61,200 nucleotides of DNA from an uncultured Muribaculaceae bacterium (GTDB lineage: Bacteria > Bacteroidota > Bacteroidia > Bacteroidales > Muribaculaceae): assembly GCA_910577585.1 (NCBI GenBank), contig CAJTNN010000017.1, positions 1-61,200 on the forward strand, written 5' to 3'. Position 1 is the stretch's first letter. Each line of letters opens with the position of its first letter. The position numbers and the translations under genes were made by a program. Under the pieces are notes generated by a model. That model was not told the DNA's origin and ran no database searches. It worked only from the letters and a program-made list of their open reading frames with translations. Shown here in pieces: positions 16,599 to 24,829 of this stretch.

Positions 16599-18141
16599 GA
16601 CCATGGCTCTGCCGCTGCTTATGGCGGCCGGAGCACAATCCGCTTCCGCCGCCACCACCGACCCGCTGCGCTTCGATGCCGGCAATTTCACCCGCCAGTC
16701 GCTCACTATGCCCGACGGCGAGGTCATAGACTACAAGGCATACGAGGGTATCTTCTACGTCACCAACGTCGAGGACTCCACCTATCAGACTCTCAACATA
16801 TATGTGCCCGAACGCATGGCGCAGCTCGAGCGTGTGCCCATACTGATGCGCACCTATGTGGGTGGCTATGCGGCCTCTACGGCCAAATCACCCTCTCCGG
16901 CCGATGCCACCGGCCGGGCGCTGAAGGAGGGATACGTGGTCTGCATACCGGGCTCACGCGGCAATAACTCCACAATCGAGCGCGACGGAAAGACCATCTA
17001 CACCGGCACAGCCCCGCGTGGTCTGCTCGACCTCAAGGCAGCCGTGCGCTACCTGCGGCATAACGACGCGCTGATTCCGGGCGACTCTGAGATGATATTC
17101 ACCGATGGCACAAGCGCCGGCGGCGCGATGTCGTCGCTGCTCGGCGCCACAGGTAATGCACGCGAGTATGAGCCGATGCTGAAAGCCATGGGGGCCGCTG
17201 ATGCCCGCGATGATGTGTTTGCGGCTATCTGCTATTGTCCTATCACCGACCTCAACCATGCCGACATGGAGTATGAATGGCTCTATGGCTGCACCAACAC
17301 CGGTGTGCGACATCTCGATGAGGCACAGATACGCATCTCGCAGGAACTGGCAGCCGAGTGTCCGGCCTATATCGATTCGCTCGGGTTGCTTGATGCTGAG
17401 GGTAATGCGGTCAACTCCTCGAATTACAAAGAGTATCTGAAAGGCTTCCTTATCGAATCGGCCCACCGCGCACTCCAGGAAGGGTGTGAGATTCCTGACT
17501 CTATCGGATTCACTTTCTATCAGGATAAGTCGGGCCCGATGGGTGGGGCTCCCAGACGCGGTCAGGCGGCTGGAAAAGGTGCTCGCCCTGACGGCGCCAC
17601 AATGGCCGATGGCCGCGAGGCTCCGTCGTTCGGACCGGGCAACGCACCCCGCTTCAACAAGAGTTCTGACTTCGTCACCGGCCTCGACCTCGACCGCTAT
17701 CTGGCCTATGTGGCCTCGGTGACCCCGCTCAAGACTCCCCCGGCATTCGACCAGATGGGTGTGCTTATCCCCACCCCTTCGCCTGAGAACAAAGTCTTTG
17801 CCAATGAGCAGGGTGAGGCAGCCAACTTCACCGACTTCAGCCTCCGTCACCGCCTTGACGACCCCACAGCCCGTCTTGACGCCGACATGGTAAAGCGTGT
17901 CGAGCTGATGAACCCGATGAACTTCATCGGCACCGACCGCTCGGATGTGAGCCGCCACTGGTTTATCCGCCACGGCGCCAAAGACCGCGACACCTCCTTC
18001 CTGGTGCCCATCAACCTCGCCACACGCCTGCGCAACACCGGGCATGACGTCAACTTTGCCCTTCCATGGAATCGTCCGCACTCGGGCGACTATAACCTCG
18101 ACGACCTCTTCAGCTGGATTGCCCTGACCATTCGCAAATAA
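16579..18141 (+). CDS. Secreted tannase-like serine esterase (subtype B tannase family)
   Basis: 520 residues with a signal peptide (MKNMFLKTMALPLLMAAGAQSASA), so exported. It has an alpha/beta-hydrolase core: the oxyanion-side 'CIPGSRGNN' segment, the nucleophile elbow GTSAGGA, and near the C-terminus 'HWFIRHGAKDRDTSF' and 'PWNRPHSGDYNLDD', which fit the catalytic Asp and His of bacterial subtype B tannases. Such enzymes hydrolyse galloyl or related phenolic esters. A Gly/Ala/Arg-rich stretch at about residues 317-345 is an extra loop. The first codons overlap the sirtuin gene by 20 bp; an in-frame ATG at 16588 is an alternative. The substrate is inferred only from family resemblance. Confidence 0.78.
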   Translation: MKNMFLKTMALPLLMAAGAQSASAATTDPLRFDAGNFTRQSLTMPDGEVIDYKAYEGIFYVTNVEDSTYQTLNIYVPERMAQLERVPILMRTYVGGYAASTAKSPSPADATGRALKEGYVVCIPGSRGNNSTIERDGKTIYTGTAPRGLLDLKAAVRYLRHNDALIPGDSEMIFTDGTSAGGAMSSLLGATGNAREYEPMLKAMGAADARDDVFAAICYCPITDLNHADMEYEWLYGCTNTGVRHLDEAQIRISQELAAECPAYIDSLGLLDAEGNAVNSSNYKEYLKGFLIESAHRALQEGCEIPDSIGFTFYQDKSGPMGGAPRRGQAAGKGARPDGATMADGREAPSFGPGNAPRFNKSSDFVTGLDLDRYLAYVASVTPLKTPPAFDQMGVLIPTPSPENKVFANEQGEAANFTDFSLRHRLDDPTARLDADMVKRVELMNPMNFIGTDRSDVSRHWFIRHGAKDRDTSFLVPINLATRLRNTGHDVNFALPWNRPHSGDYNLDDLFSWIALTIRK

Positions 18142-18154
18142 CACATTTTTTTGG

Positions 18155-18162
18155 TAACTTTG
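18155..18162 (+). promoter_or_regulatory. Candidate -7 box upstream of the MFS gene
   Basis: TAACTTTG matches the Bacteroidota -7 consensus, with TTCG 20 nt upstream as a weak -33 element. It would give a leader of about 70 nt for the transporter gene. Confidence 0.55.
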
Positions 18163-18238
18163 CACCGCCAAAAACATATTCGTTCCTCTGCCCCCGCCAT
18201 ATTCCACGGCATGGGGCAGAGGTTAATTGACTTTCTTC

Positions 18239-19453
18239 ATGGGACAATTCAGTAAAAAGTATTACTTCTTCCTTATCCTCTTTCTGGGGATGCTTTCGGC
18301 GTTCGGTCCGTTTGTGACCGACATGTATCTCCCCACTCTCCCCTCGATGGCCGAGATTTTCCATACCACCGCCTCGCAGGTGCAGATGGGTCTGGCCACA
18401 AGTATGCTTGGTCTGGCGGTAGGCCAGATATTCTTCGGTCCGCTGAGCGATAAGTTCGGGCGCAAGGTGATTCTGGTCACTGCGATGATTCTCTTCGCCA
18501 TCTCGACCATTGCGGCCATCTACTCCCCCTCCATAGAGTTCTTCAACACCTGCCGCTTTCTGCAGGGACTCGGCGGATCGGGGGGTATCGTGCTCTCTCG
18601 CTCGGTGGCCACCGACTGCTACTCCGGACGCGACCTGGCCAAGACGCTGGCAATCATCGGCGCCATCAACGGCATCGCCCCCGTGACAGCCCCTGTCATC
18701 GGCGGACTTGTGTCAAACGCCGTCGGCTGGCGCGGCATATTCTGGATTCTCTTCGGCATCGGGGCTGTGATATTGCTGATGTGTCTGATATTCCGCGAGT
18801 CGCACCCTCTTGAGCGTCGCTACACCGGCTCAGTGGCAAGTCTGCTGAACCGCTTTCCCGACCTTTTCCGGCTGCGCTACTATGTGGTCTATACGCTGCT
18901 GTATGCCTTCACATGCGGGGTGCTCTTCTCCTACATCTCATCGGCATCCTTCATCGTTCAGAATCACTTCGGATTCTCCGAATTGCAGTTTGCCATTGTG
19001 TTTGGTGTCAACGCACTGGGCATCGGCATCGGCTCGGGCCTCTCGCTGCGCTTCCGCAAGATGAAGAACGCCGCCCTCTTCGGCGCTTCGGGCATAGTGA
19101 CCTCGACATTTATGCAGCTCATATGCTACCTCTTCATACCCGGCTTCTGGGCCTACGAGGCATTCACCTTCCTGATGCTCGTCAGCATCGGCTTCATCCT
19201 CACCTCAGCCACCACGATGGCCATGGACGAAGGGCGCCGCATGGTGGGCATAGCCTCTGCCATCTTCGGAGCCTCCGGCTTCCTCTTCGGAGGGATAGTG
19301 TCCCCTCTGGTAGGCATAGGCAACATCATGACCTCGACCCTGCTCCTGCTCGGCATCTGCTCACTGAGCGCCCTACTCTTCGCCTGGCTCTCCTTCCGCC
19401 GCCCAAGCGAAGCCCAAGGCCCCAAGCCGAGTGAGGGCGGCAGCCCGAATTAA
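18239..19453 (+). CDS. MFS transporter, Bcr/CflA drug-efflux family
   Basis: 404 residues from the ATG at 18239; a TTG at 18227 is a less likely start. It has twelve predicted membrane helices. The loop 2-3 motif 'GQIFFGPLSDKFGRK' and the TM1 'DMYLPTLPSMAEIF' are diagnostic of the Bcr/CflA group of proton-driven drug exporters. TM4 to TM5 carry 'RFLQGLGGSGGIVLSRSVATD', another family hallmark. It acts in the inner membrane. The last residues (GPKPSEGGSPN) are coded by a repeat that is found again about 100 bp downstream. Confidence 0.93.
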   Translation: MGQFSKKYYFFLILFLGMLSAFGPFVTDMYLPTLPSMAEIFHTTASQVQMGLATSMLGLAVGQIFFGPLSDKFGRKVILVTAMILFAISTIAAIYSPSIEFFNTCRFLQGLGGSGGIVLSRSVATDCYSGRDLAKTLAIIGAINGIAPVTAPVIGGLVSNAVGWRGIFWILFGIGAVILLMCLIFRESHPLERRYTGSVASLLNRFPDLFRLRYYVVYTLLYAFTCGVLFSYISSASFIVQNHFGFSELQFAIVFGVNALGIGIGSGLSLRFRKMKNAALFGASGIVTSTFMQLICYLFIPGFWAYEAFTFLMLVSIGFILTSATTMAMDEGRRMVGIASAIFGASGFLFGGIVSPLVGIGNIMTSTLLLLGICSLSALLFAWLSFRRPSEAQGPKPSEGGSPN

Positions 19454-19560
19454 GCCCAGGGCAGCCGGCATGAGGCCGGAGCAGCCAGCATGAAGCCAGA
19501 GCTGCCAGCAAGCTGCCGGAGCAAGGCTGTGTGAGGGCGGCAGCCCGAATCAAGCCCGAA
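19431..19560. repeat. Repeats spanning the MFS stop codon
   Basis: GTGAGGGCGGCAGCCCGAAT occurs at 19431-19450 (including the last codons of the transporter) and again at 19531-19550. Between them are degenerate units of GCCGGA/GCCAGC/AAGC type. This looks like local duplication that began in the coding end. No gene is seen here. Confidence 0.7.
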
Positions 19561-19670
19561 TCAAGCCAGAATCGAACCAAAAAGGGGGCGCCGGCGTTTT
19601 ATCATTGACCGGCAGCCAGAAAGCATGCGCCGGCTACGCTTTTGTAACAACCCTTAATCGATTTTATGGT

Positions 19671-19835
19671 ATGAAAAAATATCGTTGTGAAGTATGCGAC
19701 TGGATCTATGATCCGGCAGTAGGTGACCCTGAAGGCGGCATCGCCCCCGGCACAGCATTTGAAGATATCCCCGACGACTGGGTATGCCCCCTTTGCGGCG
19801 TCGGCAAAGATGAATTCGTGGTGGTCGAGGAGTAA
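19671..19835 (+). CDS. Rubredoxin
   Basis: A 54-residue iron protein. The ATG at 19671 puts MKKYRCEVCDWIYDP at the N-terminus, the standard rubredoxin start; upstream codons of the frame encode nothing similar. The two C-x-x-C knuckles (CEVC at residues 6-9 and CPLC at 39-42, the latter followed by Gly) hold a single Fe. The aromatic core (Y, W, Y, F, W) is in place. It is a small cytoplasmic electron carrier, in anaerobes often feeding peroxide- or superoxide-reducing enzymes. It is a single gene ended by a strong terminator at 19882-19933. Confidence 0.97.
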   Translation: MKKYRCEVCDWIYDPAVGDPEGGIAPGTAFEDIPDDWVCPLCGVGKDEFVVVEE

Positions 19836-19881
19836 TACCCCTCGCCTACCCCCCCTCATACGCACATTAAATATTAGATAC

Positions 19882-19933
19882 AAGTAAACAGAGAAGGCCT
19901 CGACATGAACATCGAGGCCTTCTCTGTTTACTT
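19882..19933. terminator. Strong bidirectional terminator (22-bp stem)
   Basis: The arm at 19882-19903 pairs perfectly with 19912-19933 around an 8-nt loop. A/T-rich ends on both sides allow termination of rubredoxin transcription; the minus-strand glycosyltransferase gene, whose stop is at 20043, could use it too. Confidence 0.9.
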
Positions 19934-20042
19934 ATTGATGGATTGATATTTATTGATAGATTGGTCTATTCCTCAATGATGAGGCTATGCTGCCGCGATG
20001 CGCCAAGCTCCCGACTCAGTTCAGCATTCATAGCCACCGTCG

Positions 20043-20966
20043 TCAGACATCGCTCTTCGCATGGTTCTCATGGCGCATCAGGAAGGCATCCACCACTTCG
20101 GGCGAATCAAATTTGCGGGCGAAGAGATCGGCCGAGGCATCGATGGCAGCGAAGTGCGCCGGAGAGATCGAGGCCGGATGCGCAGCATCGGTGCTCCAGT
20201 CGATAAAGCGCAGATCGGCCAGGGGCGAGAGTCTGAATCTCTCAGGCTTGGCGCAGAGTATAGTCTGCTTATACATCTCATCAGGCGAGAAGGAGGCGCG
20301 CACCATGCGGCGTATCAGCCGCCGCTGCTCAAGCAACTCAACCACAGCCTCATGCGGCAGCGAGCACCACTGCGAACCATGCACAGGCTTCGGCCACGCG
20401 CGACTCCACGCACGCCGCAGCCCTAACCGCCGCTGCACTCCCAGCCATAGGCGCGAGCCGAGGCGCCGCAGACGATTGCCGGGCGTAGGCCGCGCCGAAG
20501 GGGGGAGCGTCAGCCACGCGATGTGGCGCAGCGTTATGCGGTCGGCAAAGTCGGGCAGCATCGGTTCGGTGTCGATAAAGCAATCGGAGGCCGCATCGAA
20601 GAAATCATATATCTCATCGGCCCCACGCACCGGCAGGTCGGCCCCTGAGAGAAGATGGTAATAAGAATATTGCTCATCGGCCGCTGCAGCCGCCGCGAAG
20701 AGGCGTAGCTCTGCCTCCACCATCGACGGGGTGCCCCATCTGACGCTTACCGGCTCAACCCACGTCAGCCTCCCCCGGCGCACAGCCCCGGCCACACGGC
20801 GGCGGTCGAAGCCCTTGGCCTTGGCATCGACATGCACGAAGAAGTCGGCACGCCCGTTGTCCATCAGCCGGATAAGCTCATCGAGGCAATGCGAGTTCTG
20901 ATGCACAAGCAGCAGCAGCGCCTGACGGCGACGGGGTGAGGCACTCATCTTCTCACTCCACTTCAT
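20043..20966 (-). CDS. Core-2/I-branching-type glycosyltransferase (GT14-like)
   Basis: 307 residues (or 301 from the ATG at 20948). The order 'ALLLLVHQNSHCLDELIRLMD', 'DFFVHVDAKA', 'VEPVSVRWGTPSMVEAELRLF' and 'YSYYHLLSGADLPVRGADEIYDFF' is that of bacterial beta-1,6-N-acetylglucosaminyltransferase-like proteins of family GT14. A cytoplasmic role in surface glycan synthesis is expected; donor and acceptor are unknown. The start overlaps the miaB end by 14 bp, so it is probably transcribed with miaB. There is no signal peptide and no membrane segment. The C-terminal half is Arg-rich (about residues 150-190). Confidence 0.88.
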   Translation of the reverse strand: MKWSEKMSASPRRRQALLLLVHQNSHCLDELIRLMDNGRADFFVHVDAKAKGFDRRRVAGAVRRGRLTWVEPVSVRWGTPSMVEAELRLFAAAAAADEQYSYYHLLSGADLPVRGADEIYDFFDAASDCFIDTEPMLPDFADRITLRHIAWLTLPPSARPTPGNRLRRLGSRLWLGVQRRLGLRRAWSRAWPKPVHGSQWCSLPHEAVVELLEQRRLIRRMVRASFSPDEMYKQTILCAKPERFRLSPLADLRFIDWSTDAAHPASISPAHFAAIDASADLFARKFDSPEVVDAFLMRHENHAKSDV

Positions 20967-22329
20967 GAGCCAGCAGAGTGGCCGAAGTGGCCGAATCCAC
21001 CTTCACCTTCACGAAATCGCCCGGCTTATGATTGCCGGCGGCAAAGACAGCCACCTTGTTTTGCGACGTGCGGCCGAAGAGTTCATCGGCGCTACGCTTC
21101 GAGCGCCCCTCCACGAGCACGGTGAAGACCTTCCCCACGTCAGCCTGGTTGCTGCGCAGCGAGAGTTCATTCTGCAGGGCTATCATTCGGTTGAGGCGGT
21201 CGATCTTCACCTCCTCAGCCACATTGTCGGGCAGATGCTTCGAGGCGAATGTACCGGGACGCTCGCTGTACTTAAACATGAAAGCCGAGTCGAATCCCAC
21301 CTCATCCATCAGCTGCAGAGTCTGCTCGAAATCCTCTTCCGACTCATTGTGGAAACCGGTGAAGAGGTCGGTGCTTATGCCAGCGCCGGGGAGAATGCGG
21401 CGTATAGCCGCCACACGGTCGAGATACCATTCGCGCGTATACTTGCGGTTCATCAGTTTGAGCACCGCATTGCTGCCGCTCTGCACGGGCAGATGCACAT
21501 GTCGCGCGATATTCTCATGCGCCGCCATAGCCTCGAGGGTGGCGTCGCTCATATCCTTGGGATGGGATGTGGTGAAGCGTATGCGCATGTCGGGAGCCGC
21601 CTCGGCCACGAGATTGAGCAGCATCGGGAAATCGGTGGTCATGCCGGTGGCCTCATCCACATGATGATAGCTGTCGACATTCTGCCCCAGCAGCGTGGCC
21701 TCCTTGAAGCCGCGTGCGCGCAGGTCGGCCAGCTCATGCAGAATGCTCTCGGGGTGCCGCGAGCGCTCGCGGCCACGTGTGTAGGGCACAATGCAATACG
21801 AGCAGAAGTTATTGCATCCGCGCATGATTGAGATAAAGCCCGACACGCCGTTGCCACCCATGCGCTTGGGCATGATGTCGCGGTAGGTCTCGGTCGTGGA
21901 GAGCACCGTATTGATAGCCTTCTGCCCCGTCTCGGCGGCGGCAATCAGATTGGGGATATCGAGATAGGCGTCAGGGCCGGCCACGAGGTCGACACCATGC
22001 TTCTCGATAAGCTCCTCCTTGAGGCGTTCGGCCATGCAGCCGATGACGCCGATGATGAGATTGCGCCCCAGCTTGCGGCGCATCGAATTCCAATAGGCAA
22101 GTCGCGAATGTATCTTCTGCTCGGCGTTGTCGCGTATCGAGCAGGTGTTGAGGAGCACCGCGGCAGCCTCAGCGTCATCCTCGGTGAGATCATAGCCCGC
22201 CATCTGCATCATGGCCGCCACGACCTCCGAGTCAGCCACATTCATCTGGCAGCCGTAGGTCTCTATGCGCACTTTCTTCGAAAAAGTGCAATTTTCACCC
22301 TTCTCAGGTAAAAAAAACGTCTGATTCAT
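20953..22329 (-). CDS. miaB: tRNA-2-methylthio-N6-dimethylallyladenosine synthase MiaB
   Basis: 458 residues. Radical-SAM methylthiotransferase that adds the 2-methylthio group to i6A37 of tRNA. Domains in order: N-terminal UPF0004 with Fe-S cysteines (ETYGCQMNVADSE, LLNTCSIRDNAE and GCMAERL), radical SAM core with CxxxCxxC (RGCNNFCSYCIVPYTRGRERSR), and a C-terminal TRAM domain that ends the protein. The 'YGCQMN' and 'RGRERSR' motifs distinguish MiaB from the MtaB and RimO branches. A minus-strand -7 box (TATCTTTG, plus coordinates 22341-22348) lies 11 nt before the start, so the leader is very short. Confidence 0.97.
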   Translation of the reverse strand: MNQTFFLPEKGENCTFSKKVRIETYGCQMNVADSEVVAAMMQMAGYDLTEDDAEAAAVLLNTCSIRDNAEQKIHSRLAYWNSMRRKLGRNLIIGVIGCMAERLKEELIEKHGVDLVAGPDAYLDIPNLIAAAETGQKAINTVLSTTETYRDIMPKRMGGNGVSGFISIMRGCNNFCSYCIVPYTRGRERSRHPESILHELADLRARGFKEATLLGQNVDSYHHVDEATGMTTDFPMLLNLVAEAAPDMRIRFTTSHPKDMSDATLEAMAAHENIARHVHLPVQSGSNAVLKLMNRKYTREWYLDRVAAIRRILPGAGISTDLFTGFHNESEEDFEQTLQLMDEVGFDSAFMFKYSERPGTFASKHLPDNVAEEVKIDRLNRMIALQNELSLRSNQADVGKVFTVLVEGRSKRSADELFGRTSQNKVAVFAAGNHKPGDFVKVKVDSATSATLLAHEVE

Positions 22330-22340
22330 GTTCTGAGATT

Positions 22341-22361
22341 CAAAGATAATGATTACTTTTG
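22341..22361. promoter_or_regulatory. Back-to-back -7 boxes of miaB and the CoA-transferase gene
   Basis: On the minus strand TATCTTTG (22341-22348) and on the plus strand TACTTTTG (22354-22361) both match TAnnTTTG. They are separated by 5 nt, so polymerase binding at one promoter would exclude the other. Confidence 0.6.
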
Positions 22362-22392
22362 CAAAAATACCATAAAAATCTAATCGTTACAA

Positions 22393-23895
22393 ATGAGTAT
22401 CCCTTTTATTACGGCAGAAGAAGCTGCCAGCTACATTAAAAACGGAGACAATGTGGGCTTTTCCGGCTTTACGGCATCGGGTACACCCAAAGTTGTAACT
22501 GTAGCTCTCGCAAAGCGTGCGAAAGAGCTCCATGAAAAAGGCGAACCCTTCAAAATCAACCTCTTCACAGGCGCCTCTACCAATGATCACGTTGATGGCG
22601 AACTGGCGCGTGCCGACGCAATCGCGATCCGCACCCCCTATCAGAGCCATCCCGACTCACGCAAACTTGCCAATCGTGGCGGAATGCATTATTTCGACAC
22701 TCACCTCAGCCATGTGTCGCAGGATCTGCGCTATGGTTTCTATGGCGACATAGATGTGGCCATCATCGAGATGACCGAGATGAGTCCGAACGGCGAGTTT
22801 ATCCTCGGCGCCGGCCTGGGCATGACTCCCACACTGGCCCAGATGGCGAAGAAGGTCATCATCGAGTACTCCTCTTACTACAAGACCTCGTTCCGCGGGT
22901 TCCACGACAATTACGTGCCCCTGGATCCCCCTCACCGCAGAGAGATTCCTATCTACAAGCCCTCTGACCGCATCGGCAGCACCGTCATCAAGATTGACCC
23001 TGCCAAGATTATCGGCATAGTTCCCTCTAACGCTTCTGAGAGCATCAAGCCCTTCACTGCCTCTGACGAAATCACAGAGCGCATCGGCGCCAACGTCTGC
23101 GGCTTCCTCGCCGAGCAGCTGCGCACCGGCAAGATGCCCAAGGAGTTCCTCCCCATCCAGTCGGGTGTGGGCAATGTGGCCAACGCCGTGCTCTACGGTC
23201 TGGGCGAGAATCCCGACATCCCCCAGTTTGAGATGTACACCGAGGTTATCCAGGATGCCGTGATGACTCTCATGGAGGAGGGCAAGTGTAAGTTCGCATC
23301 TACATGCGCACTCACATTCTCTGACGATGCCATGCTCCACTTCATGGACAACATCGACTTCTTCCGCGACAAAATCCTCATGCGCCCCGGCGAAATCAGC
23401 AATAGCCCGGAGGTGGTGCGCCGACTCGGCCTTATCGCCATGAACACCGCCCTCGAGGCCGATATCTTCGGTAATGTCAACTCCACCCACGTGCTCGGCT
23501 CGAAGATGATGAACGGCATTGGCGGCTCAGCCGACTTCTGCCGCAACGCATATCTGTCGATCTTCTCATGCCCGTCGGTGCAGAAGGATGGCAAAATCTC
23601 GGCTATCGTGCCGATGGTGAGCCACGTCGACCACAGCGAGCATTCAGTCAAGGTGCTTGTCACTGAGCAGGGTGTGGCCGACCTGCGCGGCAAAGACCCG
23701 CGTCAGCGCGCCGAGACCATCATCGAGAACTGTGCCCACCCCGCATATCGCGAGCTCCTCTGGGATTATGTGAAACTCGCCGAGAAGAATGGCGGCCACA
23801 CACCCCACAACCTCTACGCCTCCTATGCCCTTCACCAGGCATTCATGGAGACCGGCGACATGCTGCAGGCCGACCTCGGCAGATTCTGCAAGTAA
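22393..23895 (+). CDS. Acetyl-CoA hydrolase / succinyl-CoA:acetate CoA-transferase
   Basis: 500 residues, the usual length of the Ach1/Cat1 family. Family markers include the N-terminal 'ITAEEAASYIKNGDNVGFSGFTASGTPK', the glycine loop 'GAGLGMTPTLAQMAKKVI', 'LEADIFGNVNSTHVLGSKMMNGIGGSADFCRNAYLSIF' (split across residues 355-392) and 'TEQGVADLRGKDPRQRA'. In gut Bacteroidales such an enzyme moves CoA between succinyl-CoA, acetate or propionate during fermentation. Choosing between hydrolase and transferase needs assay, although the succinate CoA-transferase reading fits the motifs. It is a single gene with its own promoter, ended by the hairpin at 23951-23984. Confidence 0.93.
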   Translation: MSIPFITAEEAASYIKNGDNVGFSGFTASGTPKVVTVALAKRAKELHEKGEPFKINLFTGASTNDHVDGELARADAIAIRTPYQSHPDSRKLANRGGMHYFDTHLSHVSQDLRYGFYGDIDVAIIEMTEMSPNGEFILGAGLGMTPTLAQMAKKVIIEYSSYYKTSFRGFHDNYVPLDPPHRREIPIYKPSDRIGSTVIKIDPAKIIGIVPSNASESIKPFTASDEITERIGANVCGFLAEQLRTGKMPKEFLPIQSGVGNVANAVLYGLGENPDIPQFEMYTEVIQDAVMTLMEEGKCKFASTCALTFSDDAMLHFMDNIDFFRDKILMRPGEISNSPEVVRRLGLIAMNTALEADIFGNVNSTHVLGSKMMNGIGGSADFCRNAYLSIFSCPSVQKDGKISAIVPMVSHVDHSEHSVKVLVTEQGVADLRGKDPRQRAETIIENCAHPAYRELLWDYVKLAEKNGGHTPHNLYASYALHQAFMETGDMLQADLGRFCK

Positions 23896-23950
23896 GCCCC
23901 TGAGCATCCTGAAGTCAACGCTTCGGAATTAATACTGAAACCTATATATG

Positions 23951-23984
23951 AAGGGCCGGATTCCCGCACGGGAGTCCGGCCCTT
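23951..23984. terminator. Bidirectional hairpin between CoA-transferase and CBS/ACT-like genes
   Basis: AAGGGCCGGA at 23951-23960 pairs with TCCGGCCCTT at 23975-23984, with a further TCCC/GGGA pair inside. It lies between two converging genes and can serve both. Confidence 0.8.
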
Positions 23985-24007
23985 GGTGTATGCATATGGA
24001 TATCAAA

Positions 24008-24505
24008 TCACACATCCATCAGCGCCTGCAGCGAGGCGAGGCGCTCGGCCAGCACACCGGCATCAGGGTTGTCGGCATGTGTGGCCTCTATCACATGATA
24101 GCCGTAGCGCTCCAGGCTCATCGCGGCCTGCGTGGGGTCGGTGGCACGCACACGCAGTGTGACATGCATCATCCCCCGATCGGCCGGATGCGAGATCAGG
24201 TCGACAAGATGGGCATCCACATCCTCCACAGCGCGGGCCAGCAGCGAGGCACTGTAGTCATGCGGCGCACACTCCACGAGCAGCACCGAACTATCATCAC
24301 GCGGGGCAATCAGACGCCCCAGACCCTCCAGCATCGACACCTCGTCGATCACCCCTACGGGCGCCCCATCCTCGCCGGCCACCCCAAGCAGGCGTCCCGG
24401 CGCATCGAGCAGATGAGGCAACACCTCGAGCAGAGGCATCTCCTGATCGACACTGCGCATCGGCAGAAGGTCGTGATGGGTCGATATTACATCTTTGGCT
24501 GTCAT
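24008..24505 (-). CDS. CBS-domain plus ACT-like small regulatory protein
   Basis: 165 residues. The first half (about 1-75) reads as a CBS-like pair of segments (TAKDVISTHHDLLPM, PLLEVLPHLLDA, LLGVAGEDGAPVGVIDEVSML). The second half (about 75-150) has the beta-alpha-beta pattern of an ACT-like domain (SSVLLVECAPHDYSASLLARAVEDVDAHL, MMHVTLRV, ERYGYHVIEA). Such a pairing suggests a small ligand-binding sensor, with adenosyl nucleotides at the CBS part. There are no DNA-binding or catalytic parts. Its function is unknown. It points away from pdxJ across a 324-bp region. Confidence 0.7.
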   Translation of the reverse strand: MTAKDVISTHHDLLPMRSVDQEMPLLEVLPHLLDAPGRLLGVAGEDGAPVGVIDEVSMLEGLGRLIAPRDDSSVLLVECAPHDYSASLLARAVEDVDAHLVDLISHPADRGMMHVTLRVRATDPTQAAMSLERYGYHVIEATHADNPDAGVLAERLASLQALMDV

Positions 24506-24829
24506 AACTTGGCAATAGAGCGCTGCATTTTCATGCCTGAGAATAGCGCGTGAATAAAGAATTTTTATTAGCTTTGCAATTCGGATATGCCAACTTTGCG
24601 ATGGCTATCCGCCCCTCACCCCGCCAATGCTCCGGCAGAATCCGGGAGTGAGGCGTGAGCCGGGTTTTCTGATTACGAAGTTACAAATATTGTGCCAGAA
24701 AATCGAAAGCTCTTTGAATTTTTAACAATTAATGAGAGAAAAATATCGGTCTGACTCTGAAAATCTGTGGCTCGCGGCCATGCCGGCTTCGCGCCTTGGC
24801 AGAGCGACCGAACTGTCTGTCAATCGCTT
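24506..24829. other. 324-bp intergenic region upstream of pdxJ with possible structured leader
   Basis: TAGCTTTG at 24569-24576 matches a plus-strand -7 box. Just after it are two stems: GGATA/TATCC with inner GCCA/TGGC (24583-24610), and CCTCAC/GTGAGG (24614-24619 with 24648-24653) enclosing TCCGG/CCGG. They end near a GGGTTTTCT (24662-24670). This could be a leader or short RNA. The last 150 bp before pdxJ show nothing clear. No known riboswitch was recognised. Confidence 0.35.

Noticed and set aside
16954..18207. 417-codon open frame on the minus strand across the tannase-like gene
   Set aside because: It is the antisense shadow of a clear secreted esterase with catalytic motifs; its product has no recognisable domain.
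22657..23490. 277-codon minus-strand open frame inside the CoA-transferase gene
   Set aside because: Antisense shadow; the plus-strand protein is full length with family motifs.
24569..24670. Cobalamin, TPP or FMN riboswitch
   Set aside because: None of the conserved core motifs of these classes could be found.
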